This document shows positions 10,642 to 22,300 of a DNA stretch of 64,000 nt, in pieces. Made by a program: the position numbers and the translations under genes. The stretch's first letter is position 1; every line of letters begins with the position of its first letter. The DNA lies in contig JAUEDM010000007.1 in the NCBI GenBank assembly GCA_033439685.1, forward strand, positions 62,001 through 126,000, read 5' to 3'. The stretch is from Apodospora peruviana (lineage: Eukaryota; Ascomycota; Sordariomycetes; Sordariales; Lasiosphaeriaceae). The notes beneath the pieces are model-generated. The model was not told the origin of the DNA. It saw only the letters and a list, made by a program, of their open reading frames with translations, and made no database searches.

Positions 10642-13002
10642 AGTCCGCGAGGAGTGATCATTTGTGTTTCTTTACATCATAGCATTGTCTTAATTAGCAT
10701 TGGTCGGCGTCATAGCATTGGGACGGCGTTTGGGACAGCAACCTCTGGACTTATGGCGGTTTTGCATGGCATTTGGTCTAGGGCTACCAGTCTTGGAAAG
10801 GAAAAGGATTGGATACGGTACTAATGGCATTGATATCAAAGGCAGCGATTGGCAATTCCTGTCCAGGGCCGGGATTGGGAAAGGTTAGGATAGGAAAGGA
10901 AAGGGAAAACTAAGGCTAATGGCAAGACTATCAAAGGCGGTAGCCCGGAATCATGGAACTATGGAGTTTGTTGTCACATTCAAGCAATAAGAGATCTAAT
11001 AAGTAGTACCATCCAGCGGTTGTTGGAACAGAGGTAGCAGAGACTCGTGCCAGCATGCAGTTGCACGGGATAATCATGACGTGAATAGACTAAGAAATTC
11101 AGCTACGCCATAGTCTGGACGGACATTGCGACATCTACAGTGGTCCACTCACCCGCCACGAAAGGAGTATCTCCACGGCTTTGCTAGGTTGTCATGACCG
11201 GACGTCGTTATTCAAGTAGTGATATACGCCGCCATCAAAAAAACAACCCCCAATATTGATACTGAAGTTGGGAATGACTAAGGCTATTTCACGTGTCATG
11301 GCCTGGCTGTGCCTCCGACCTAAAATAAGGCATCAGTCAGCACATCCAGCTTGCCGTTGGTTATGGGTTGCCTGCTGTGCACCACACCACTTCAGCGGTT
11401 CTTTCTTTGCAAATGGCGCAAAATCTCCAAGCCTATTACAACCGTTTACTTGTTATTGTGACACTGCTTATCCTACCTAATCCAAGTTTAACTCTCAAGC
11501 CTACCTCCTGAGCCCATCTACACCATATGATCTTGCCGATGCTCACCCTGCGCCGTATCTGAAAACACGCCGATCACTTGGCTCCTGGCAGACGGACCGC
11601 TAATATGGACTCGATATATCTCGATGCCGTATCCTCACTCGGCACCCAGCCAGAAGTAGCATAGCTTACGTAGAAGTCAACCCAAATAGGTGCCTCATCC
11701 GGTGTATCTGGAGAGAAGATTCAAATAAAAGTCACCGAGTCTCGCTCGTCACTGGCCATAGCTGTATGCCCAATGCCCATAGCGCAGAACAACATGGCCG
11801 CCCCGCAGGTCGTCCTTACTTCTCATTGGACCCATCACAACATCCAGCTGGCTGCACATTGCCGAGCATTACTTGATATGGCGTAATGAAAGTTCGGCAT
11901 TCCCATGCGGCGTACCTCTTGACGATCGACGGAATGCGTGCCGGTCCGCGATTAGTGACTAGCTGACCCAGAGCTTGACCGTAGACTAATCGCTACTTAT
12001 CGCAATGCTATATGCGCGCATCTCCCAAAGCAGGCCCAAGGCAAAGTGGTACCAAACTCTGATATCAACACTCTATTATTTCAGATAATACCGACGACGA
12101 CAGCCCCGCACGCAGGGGAACCCATTAGACGGGTGAACCAAGATCACGGTGCTGGTGAACCAAGATCTGTTGAATAGAATTTGTGCATCTCATATCGCGG
12201 TTATGCCCAGTAAAGGAAACCGTAGTAGAAGATAGCTGCAAGAAATCCGGGAATATGTCCAGAACTGATGCATCAAGTGTGTGGGTGACTAAGGGGCGGG
12301 CGACGCCACATAGACTGGCTTGCTGCCGGCCATCCAGGCAGTTCTTTTCAAGTCGACCACTGCCACACCATGACCTGCAACCTCCACACAACCATGATGG
12401 ATGATACTAGATGATGATTCTTCCATTACCAAAATTTCACTAGAGCATGTCTCAGATTTGGTCACACCGCAGCGATTTCGCCGGCACTAGCCCTGAACGC
12501 ATACCGGAAAAGTGGTCTTTCGTCTGGTGGTGGTTGCGCAACCATGATGGGTGGCTTGGGTTAGCCTAGGCACCTGTTTAGTTATGCAGGAATAGCTTCA
12601 CTTGTCGTCGGCCTATGGGGATGCCCATTCACCGCTCGTCACCGGACGTCTATCGAATCTGATCAGTCACAGAACAACACCCAGGCTAACAGAACCTCCT
12701 TTCTTCGGCGGACTCGGACGCCAGTCATCTAATGACCGGATCAGGAAGCTTTGCCGCATTCCAAGCAGCATCTAGTAGCCTCAGATATACTGAAACGCCG
12801 TATCTCTTTCTTTTTCTGGTCCGTTGGGCCTGCAGGCTGGAGGCCCTAAGTGCTGGGCTGGGCTGGGCATCAAGTGATGATAATCAGTATGTTCGATATA
12901 TACCTACGGGGCACCCACCAAACCTGAGCAACTTTTGCAGTCCATTCTCCTCCATGGACATTCTTGTTGCATCTAGTTGATCTCCGCTGTAGGCTCGTCA
13001 CA
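10642..13002. other. Intergenic region between kinase and P450
   Basis: About 2.4 kb without a supported gene. It begins with GGAAAGGAAAAGG-type purine runs near 10795-10910, probably in the kinase 3' region. The open frame 12732-12980 has no domain and lies in the presumed P450 promoter or leader. Confidence 0.5.
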
Positions 13003-14818
13003 ATGTTGGGATTCACAGCTGTGTTGGTGGGCGATTCAAGTCCCGTCTATGTTGTCGTCGTTGGCGTCTCTTTGGTAAGCATCGTTCTCAAGTCCTGCAA
13101 CAAACCATCTGAGTGGCACTACCTGCCCTGGCCGTGCACACATGCTGCTCACTCTCAGTTTCTCTCGCATCTACAGTCTCACGCATATCAATCATCTTCT
13201 ACCCAGGCTCCAAAGCTAACGGCATCAACAGATCGCTGTTCTTCTCTTCTCGGCCAACTTCATCTACAACATCTACTTCCATCCTCTAGCCTCTTTCCCT
13301 GGCCCACTTCACTATCGCGGATCAGAAATTCCACACCTGATTCAAGAATGGCGCGGCAACACTGTTCACAAATGGACCGAACTGCACAGTACATACGGTG
13401 ACGTGGTACGCATCGCTCCCAACCAGCTCTCCTACATCAGCGTGAACGCCTGGCGCGACATCTACGGTTGCCGTGGCACCCCATCCATCGGATCTAATCC
13501 AGCGGCCTTCACCCACGCCGGAGCCGGTCCGAAAGGAACAGCCCAGATGCTAAAAGAGGAACTCGTCTTCCCCGGCGACGACTTCGAGTTCTTCGCCCCA
13601 GCAAAACCCATGATCTCATGCGACGCAGTCAGCCACGCTCGACACCGCCGAGCCGTCGGCCCAGCCTTCTCAGACAAAGCGGTCCGAAGCTTCGAGCCCG
13701 TCATCGTGCAATACGTCGAGGACATGCTCGACAAGCTGCAGGAACAACAACATAACCAACAATTCTTCAACAGCAACGGCGTGGACATCATGGACTGGTT
13801 CCACTTTGTCATGTTCGACATCACCTCCGCGCTAGTATTCGGCAAATCCTTCGGCAACATGGCCAACGCAAAATATCACCCCTGGGTAGCGCGTATCTTT
13901 CCGGGGATGAAGCTCATCGCTTGGAGCATGGTGATAGCCGCGGTCCCAGGTCTCGGCAGACTGGTATCCTGGCTCCTCCCAAAGAAAATGGTCGACGAAG
14001 CTAGATTGCACATGCAGAGCATCGTCGACATGACGGATTCCCGGTTCTCGTCTTCCCAGAAACTTGAGCAGCAACCAGACCTGAAGCCAGACTTCATGAC
14101 CTACATCCACCCTCAGATCGGCAACCCCAAGAACCAAGATCACTCGAGCCTCTCCACCGAAGAATTGTATCTGAACAGCCAGCTCCTCTGCATCGCCGGA
14201 TCAGAAACAACCGCCTCCCTTTTGGCGGGCGCAGTCTACTTCCTCTCCCAACCCGCCAACACCCACCACCTTAATCGCCTGCTAGCCGAACTCCAGAGCA
14301 ACTTCTCCTCAGAAACAGAAATCACACCCTCCGGACTGAACAGCACCAAGACGCCCTTCCTGGCTGCCGTGCTGAACGAGTGTCTCCGCCTCTACCCGCC
14401 AGGCGCAATCAACATGCCGCGCACCGTTCCCCCGGGCGGCGCAACCGTCGACGGCCGTTTTGTGCCTGGCGGCAGCATCGTAGGCATTGCCCAATACGCG
14501 GCGTACCGCTCACCGACGCACTGGCGGAATCCACTTACGTTTGCGCCCGAGCGGTGGCTTCAGTCTGAAGAGGGGCCGATGAGTGTGTATGCGAACGACA
14601 GACGCGAGGTCTTCAAGCCGTTTAGTTACGGTCCGCGGAATTGCGTTGGTCAGAATCTGGCTGTGGCTGAATGTCGACTTATTACTGCACGGCTGTTTTG
14701 GAGGTTCGAGGTGGATATGTTCGATGGGCAGGGGGATTGGATTAATGGGCAGAGGACTTTCTTGTCGTGGGAGAAGCCGCCTTTACGGGTTAAGTTGACG
14801 GCGAGGAAGCACCTCTGA
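13003..14818 (+). CDS. Cytochrome P450 monooxygenase
   Basis: Exon 13003-13074 encodes a hydrophobic N-terminal membrane anchor. A 157-nt intron (GTAAGC to CAACAG, branch CTAAC) leads to exon 13232-14818; both joins are phase 0, giving about 552 aa. Hallmarks are present: post-anchor YFHPLASFPGP, the I-helix oxygen-binding motif AGSETTAS (about residue 346), ExxR in NECLRLYPP (about 407), PERW, and the heme loop FSYGPRNCVGQNLAVAE with the cysteine ligand at about 495. The enzyme should therefore be a heme-thiolate monooxygenase anchored in the ER and reduced by a P450 reductase. The helix I region and the TEELYLNSQLLCIAG context recall CYP65-like fungal P450s (the group of isotrichodermin C-15 hydroxylase), but subfamily assignment is a guess. 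No polyketide synthase, NRPS or terpene gene is adjacent, so this is not visibly part of a metabolite cluster. Confidence 0.92.
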
Positions 14819-16271
14819 TAGAGTGAGGTTGTTGGTAGTGAACCTGGAGGATGATTTCTTTTGGTGCGATACATATATCGAGATGGTTGAAATAATAATG
14901 TCAAATATCCAACATAGGAGAGAAAGAATATAATAAAGATACTTGTTCGGCTGATTGATAATACCACTCGCACTTATGAAGTTATTTTTAAACTCCCCGA
15001 GTTGAAGCTCTTTAAGTCCCTCTTCATGTTCCAAAGGAATGTATGCTCTATGATCTTAGTAAGGATCAAATGCACACCTCCAGTCGTTCCTTCTTATTAC
15101 TTTACAGTGCTAGATGATCATGATACTCGAGTAGGTAGCCATACGGCCATAAAAATTCAAGACCTAGGTGAGTTGGGCGAGAGGAATAAAAGCCCGCTTA
15201 CCGATAATGATGTTGCAAAGGAGAGTGATTGGGAATGACCGTAAAACATCGAGCTGCGTAGATAGATCTCTCCCTCTCCTAACACAGGCTTACGGCAGCA
15301 ATGTACCTAAGGATATCATAAAGCCTTGAAAGTTATCTGGATTCCCACACATTGTAATGATACTCTAGCTTGTTGGGAAGGAGATGGGTCGGGCATAATA
15401 GTCACACGCCATGAAGCATAAATACCTAGGTCCCTCCTTCTCATAACACGTACAGGCTTACAGCAGCCACAGAGTCTGAGCACACAATAGGTACGCAAGG
15501 TGAACTGACAGTTCAACTAGGCACAGTCTAGTTCATGAACTTGCCCGCGAAAGAGCCAGCGGACACAGGATGACTGTGGTTAAAGTCCAGGCTTTGCTGG
15601 CCAAGTCAAATATTGACAACTTCACATGACGGGTCTCCGGAGGTCAGATTGCCCATTTGGTTATCCTTAGGTCATTACTTGTAGTAGCTCCTCTCATGAT
15701 TTGGTTCACTTAGTCCTACGTACTAACTCATTGACGTAGCTTTGAGCAGCAAAATTCTCGCTGGCTAATTAATCATAAACATCTTTAATCTCCTTCCAGA
15801 AGGTTCAACTGCCTCTCCTCAACTCGCCAGATCTCTCCCTAAAGATTCCAAAAGACTTTCTTAGGCAGTAAGTAGTCATCTAAAACAGACCTTCACCGTA
15901 TATGGGCTACGCACCTATGCAAGAATCCCTCCGTCTCATCATGATTAATCGTGAATCGTGAATGATTCAGTTCCCCGAGAGACATGCCGCATGTATCAGG
16001 GGCAAAATGATCACAGACAGACGCCAGGTTGGCTAGAATCCGATCCCGCGTGTCATAGAGCTTCCACCTGATTACGATTGTGTAATGCCACATGACTACC
16101 GCTTGAGTAGGTAGGTAAACTGACGGCGCCGTGTCAAGTGAGCCAAGTAGCAGCTAACCGAACCAGAAGCGCGCACGACCAGAACCATTTAGATCCAGAG
16201 TTTCTCGCGAGACTGAATCGGAATCTAGAGCACGGAACAGCAAGGAGCGGATGAAGAACGCCAATGTCTAG

Positions 16272-16273
<2 letters not shown>
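14819..16273. other. Intergenic, A/T-richer stretch after the P450
   Basis: No gene supported. It holds the presumed P450 3' end, then A/T-rich sequence. Close to the A tract there is a 10-bp perfect palindrome, TCTCGCGAGA, near 16201. Confidence 0.5.

Positions 16274-16311
<38 letters not shown>
16274..16311 (+). repeat. Pure A38 homopolymer tract
   Basis: Thirty-eight consecutive A residues, the longest homopolymer in the window. A heptamer GCCAATG lies just before the tract and again directly after it, but the left copy is too close to be a normal target-site duplication. It could be the tail of an old retroposed transcript, a simple slippage tract or partly a sequencing artefact. I recognise no retroposed gene upstream of it. 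Confidence 0.85.
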
Positions 16312-16312
<1 letters not shown>

Positions 16313-19300
16313 CCAATGGTCAAAGTTCCTTGAAATAATTCATGCATGGTATGGCAAGCGTTGGCACGGTGTTGAACTAAGGCATAAGTGCGGTCGGTCA
16401 CCATCAAGGACTTCTGTGTGTGGCATGGCATTCAGAGACTTCCGGGTCATACTTTCATTATCCTAAAACGAGCATGGTTCACCAGGGTCGAGGTTGCGCG
16501 TGTTGCTCAGACCGCAGAGTCAATCTGCGACATGGAATATCTGGCACAGTCCGACAGCACCGGCTCTCGGGTATGCCTCGGATCTGAACCGCCGTTGAGC
16601 GGGTCGGGCTCGGGCCGGGCAGCGGCGGTGGCTTGGGCCCGACTGACTTGGAGAACCCTACGCACCGTAATAAGGAGCATCTGACACCTGGCTCTACAAG
16701 TACATTGCCCAACCCGTACACATTGCGCATTTTCATGTCATCGATTGCATGAGTTTACTGCCTTGCTCAACAGCACTGGTCGGGTGACATGCCCATTTGA
16801 TAGATCCATCAGGCTACAAAGCTGGCCGGCTGATCGGCTTGGGATGAGAGATTCGCGGGTCGGGGGCTGCGTTGTGGCGGGCTTTTATCGACTGTTCCGT
16901 CAGCACACGCGGCGAAGACGGACAGTCGGCCGACAACCCAAGGACATTCAACCCTTGGTAGGGATTGCGTTCCATGCCGCAGGCCAACCAATAGCAAAAC
17001 ACTGCGCCATGGATCATCGCTCCGCGGCTCAGGGGGGGTTGTCGGAGCTAGAGGAGTTGAATACGGACGGGGAACACCACTACACGTCAAGTCCTTGCAG
17101 TCATACCTACTCTTGGTCGGGAGCGGTAAGGGTGTAGTCAACTCTTTCCGGCTCCCCACCTCGTAGAGCATACATCGCTGCAGGCAACATCCGAGTTATT
17201 GAACTTGATCATGATGTCCCGTCCGGTGTAGGGCAGCACGTACCGTCTGTGAGGACGTTGCAAGACCACCTCGGGTCTCTCAGGTAGTTGGTGCAGGAGG
17301 ACATGGTCCAGTGAAACAAAACCCGAGAACGACACCTCAAAACGCCAGAGAGGGGGGTCCCAGGCAGCCTTGTGACTGCCATGTACTGTGTGCACAGGAA
17401 TCTACAGGGTGTTGGAGGGGGTGCAATGATGTCCCTCTACCGGTAGTGGGGCACCAGAATCTCCTGTTCCAGACCCGACCGCCTTCAGAGAGCTCTGTTG
17501 GATTCACAGTAGGACGTGGGCAAAGGAAATTTTGGGCAAAGATGGGGTGAAAATCATGGTGACACAGTGTGAGAGCTGCGATAGTGGGTTGTCCGCTGAA
17601 AGCAGGCCTTGTGGGCTTCAAAAAGTGTTGGCTGGCCGGATCCTCGGTGGACAACAAGTGTCGGAAGTTCTTGGTGACTGGTCCCGCCGGGCACAGAGGT
17701 GACTTCGAGATTCAGCACCGCAGCACATCCGTCGCAGAACCAAAACTGGTCGATATCGCGAAACGGATCGCTTTCGTGACTGGATGCCAACAGATGGCGG
17801 CCGGAAGACGATGTGGAATGCCATGCACGACATTGGTGCTCTATGACAACTCTGATGACACCGCCGAGTGGTAGTTTCCCGCGTCCTTTGGCTCAAACAT
17901 GAACGACGAATCGTGCGATCAAACGTCGTGATAAATGGAGTCTGGCGTCAATCGATCGCCCAAGTGCTGAGCATGGACATCGGTTTCCAGATGCACGATT
18001 TCTGCACGGCGGCTCGGCTGGACTCATTGCTGTGCAAATACTATCAAGTCGTCAGCCGATTCAGTTCGGCTACCAAACAGAACACCTCTTTGTTTGACAA
18101 AGCTGCCGAGAGGAAAGATGCAATCTGGCCAATCTCCATGTACATGTCGGGAGCTGTTTGTGAATGGGCCAGGCTGCGGTGAAAAGCCGCGCACTAGGTT
18201 CCGTACAAATATGTGTACAATGGGCTGTTGTAACCCCGTTGGGTGTTTGGACAAGTCTTCTAACAACCGAATCCGGATCCGTCGCTTTTGTCACTGCCCG
18301 CGTCAGGGCCGAGGCAGACGAAAGCTGGCGATTCGTTCGCGGGCCATTCCATGAGGCACCGATAATGACACCTTCTGGTTTGTGCAAAGCTGCATCCAGC
18401 CTCCACAGGGACGGCGTGATGGTTTTTGCCATGGTCTCAGCAACTCCGACCTCAATGACCCGGAGCGGCTGGCAAAACTCCAGACAACTGATGAAAGGAA
18501 GGATGTGTGGATGACTTTATGGCCCTCGGAAAGCGGCAGGGCCAGAACAATGCAGGAAACTATCACACCAAAGAGGCGGTTCAGGCGGACGAAGACGGCT
18601 CCTGGGTCCGAATTGCCAGAATATGGTTTGTGCGATGCAGGTATCAAAGCCTAAAACAACTCGGCCACATTAGGTGAAAATACATAGCAGGCTTACACTC
18701 GTCCGCCAACTTTTGCAAAATCGGTTGCGGCTTGTTCTCTTTCAGCTCGAGCGTATTCTGTATATACTTAGGCTTATAGTCGAGTACATGTGTGTTGACT
18801 GCTGAAGTTTGTCTCGCCATATCGCTCCTTGAATGAAACAGCCGCCGGTGAGAAGGCCTCGCATGGATGAATCAGATCACTGGACGCCGATGGACGGACC
18901 TTCAGTGTACAGCATTGGTATCTCCCGTTCGATGGCAGCAACAACATAGAAACACCGGTAACTGCGCAATCTGTCGATCATATCGACGCTGCAAAAAGAG
19001 TCTATCTCCATTTTGCTATGCAACCAACGGCTTATAGTCCCAAGAACACGGACAGGGATAGTTCAAAGGTTGCTCCGAATGACACCAAAGCGCGTTTGTG
19101 GATGCAGCAAGACATGACTCGGCGTCGATAGTGAGGATCATGAACAGAAGTTGACCGCCTTCGGCCGGCCCGTAGGATGAACTGGATGTGTGTTTTGAGG
19201 CGCTTTCTGATGGCTCCCACTGCGGGGCTTCAGGTCGAGAAGGGCAGGAAAGGGACCCTGCCGACAAGAGACGTCGCGACACGGCTGCATTGCTCAGCCA

Positions 19301-22300
19301 GTGATTCGGGACCAAAACAGGACTGGTCAACAGAAGACCACGGCGGTTGGGAGGACATGCAAGGCCCTGACTTTGGTTCTGTTCATGATGGTTATGGACA
19401 AAGAGATACGTCGAACGACCAATTGGACAAGGCAAGCAGGCGTCGTTCTCCAAGGCTTTTTGCAGGTGCAGCAGTCGAGATCCGTGATTACAACTTACTT
19501 CATGCACGCCCATTCGCGGGCTGGCTGGTTGGCCTCAAAGGTCGGAGGACGCCATCATCTGCGAAAACGGATTTGATGACCGACTCGGCACACGCGGGCG
19601 TCAGGTTGCGCGTGGTTGAGGTGAGGTGGGCGTCTGACGCCGAGACAGAGTAACGTTAGTGGGGTGTGAGAGAATCACATCGACCTTCAAATGGTGATCA
19701 CGGAGCGAATCATTGACGATGCAGTGAGTGTCAGCTCTTTGGCCGTGCATTTCGACCTTGCCAACCTCGGAGTCAGTGTCCCACTGCGCTAGTGGAGGAC
19801 AAGGACGGGGGCTTGACGGAGACGAGGTTGAGATGGGCCGGATTTCTGCCTTCTTTAGTTGCTTTGGCGGAATAGAGAAGAAGCTTTGCGAAGGTCGAAA
19901 TGGAGTTCCTTTTTCGTGCTTCATGTTGCTGCTCGACGGAAGTGAACCCCGCACCGTGTGAGACCACCACCTATCGTTGGCTGGGTTTTTGTCCTGTGCC
20001 TCCTTGATGGAATGGTTTGAAGGTTTGATGATGTGCGCAAACAGAACAGGTCTGTATCCGTGCAGATGCAACGGCAAACCCACCGAAAGGGCGGTGGGTG
20101 CGTTCAGCAGCCGTGTTTCAGTGGAATTTGGCTTTTGATACCTCCTTGTCCGCCGATGAGAGGAAAGAAACGGCTTTCATGATGAATGGGCAAACCCCTG
20201 TTCCCGCTTTGGGACCAGCTTTTGTCTTTTGGACAACTCGACTGCCGAGACTTTCGCTCCTGTCTCCCTGCCCATGTTCCAGCATGGACAATATGGCGCT
20301 GATAGTCGGTCTCGTTGTTGAATGAAACCACTCCAGCATCACACGAAAATGATTCACCCACATATCCTTGCCCTGATCCATGGTCGATATGTCGATTTGC
20401 CGTCGATTGCTTGGCCCAGAGGACGACTTCCTCTCATCTCCATACTTGCCCTGACTCTTGACTCCGCGGCTGGCTGGTGGGCAGTGGGCTCGAGACGGGC
20501 AGAGCTGACGCCGTGCTCCACGTCCTTCGGCTGCAAGGTTCAGAGGTCTATCAAAATCGCAGGCGAGACGGCGCGCTTGGGTATTGGGATACGGATACGA
20601 CAATGGGCACCAGCAGACCATCGTGACAATGAAATGACCTTGGTGCATCTCCGACCAGGCCCGGCTGCTGACGTTGATGCATCCATTGGATCTTCAAGTG
20701 AACCGAATTGTCAGGTTGCCAGCCTTTGCACGGCGTCATGAACTTGGAGATGACGGGAGGTGGCAACTGTTGCAAGACGCGGCCCAGTGCGTAGGCGTGG
20801 CTCCCACAAACTCCAAAAAAGATTGCCAATGTGGGTGAATGACTGACGGCACCGCACTTCAGACGCCTGCCACCCGTATCGCAGCTGCCTCCAAAGGGAG
20901 TGACTGCACGTAAAATCTCAATCCTCTCCACCTTCCCTTGGAAACAAGAACGTCCACAGTGCGCGGCCGGCAGCAGAATGGTAAAGGTGGCTCGACCCCA
21001 CTTTGGGGTGCAAAGCACCAATCAACTGCCAAGTTGGAACTCCGACATGCAAGAGGCGCCCCCTTCCATTCTTTTCACCCTGTCGCGCCAAGTGAGTCGC
21101 GCTTTCTCGAAAATCAATTAACGAGGCACCGCGGACACGCACAACCACCAAAGCGGGCAGGCGGGGCAGCGACCAGGTCTGAGGCTGGGCGCAGGACCAA
21201 GTGGGTGGGTGGGCAAGACCAGGCGGTCGGCGTGGCAGTGGCACACAACTCTCAGTGCACAATGGCCCAGCACCTTCCATTCATTTCAAATTCACTGTTC
21301 ACCAATATCATCCATGAAAAGACCAACCTACGTGTTCCGTACAGCACCTTCAGTTCCTCGGCTGCAAGCTCCTTCCATTCCCAATGCGTGTGATTGACGC
21401 CAAAATGCAAAATGTCCATGACATGGCAGGCAGATACCCTCGGACATGACCACCGCATCCAAGCAACCAAGGAGACATGCTCGCTGATTCAATGCAACGG
21501 TCAATTGGCAGGCAACTTTTCATGTCCATCCCATCTGATTCCCATTCAATGCCAATGCATGTCCCGCCAGCCCAGCTAAGGTGGGCGCGTTTCTTTACGT
21601 TGCACATAGTGGAGGCGATATCAGATATCGGCTCCGGGCAGCTGATTTATTTCACCTCTTTCACGACCGACGAAACCAGCCTTTCAGCCAGGCAGTCACC
21701 TGCACAACCATGAGGCGCTGCGTTGCGTTTCCGTCCCACGATCGCTATATCCGTCCGTATTGCCTTGGATTCGCGAGACAGAATTCGGTGGATGATGACG
21801 CAGCTCAAACTCCTCGCCTGTCTCATCGATTGAGTGCCTCGCCATGATGCCCCGTCTGGGTAAGGAGGACCAGTCAGCCCGCCCAACGAAGAGGAGATGA
21901 TCCGTTTGTCGAAGCAGAGGATTCCGAGCCAAGCAGTTGCCCAAGCCAAACCGAATTGACCTTCGGTGGTTTTGATATTCAACACGACTGGCCAAGCCAA
22001 CATTGGACAAGCCACCTTTCGTCCCTTCAGCGCATCCCGGGTATGGTGGCTGCCGCGCCGGCCGTTTACCACGCCGGTACGGATCCAGGTGCTGGGCATG
22101 GCGCGGCGGCTCATCCATCATCTTACCCGACAGCGGTCAACTTTTTTCCAGCAATATGAAAGAAAATCACGTCGTTTCCACTACACTAAAAACGGGGTTC
22201 TGCCTCGTCACACTTGACGAAGAAAAAGGGGCACATTCATCGCTAGGTAGTCAAATGTCATAGCCCAATCCCTGATCCATCATCAGGCCCCCTGAACCCT

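Noticed and set aside
12732..12980. 82-aa frame upstream of the P450
   Set aside because: No homology pattern and it ends just before the P450 start; best read as leader or promoter sequence.
13003..14818. P450 as part of a secondary-metabolite cluster
   Set aside because: No backbone synthase, transporter or pathway regulator lies within more than 10 kb on either side in this window.
19177..19653. 158-aa plus-strand frame in the gene-poor interval
   Set aside because: No domain, no signal peptide, overlapped by a 165-aa antisense frame, and no splice extension.
20118..20648. 176-aa minus-strand frame in the gene-poor interval
   Set aside because: Low-information sequence with competing frames on the other strand; nothing supports translation.
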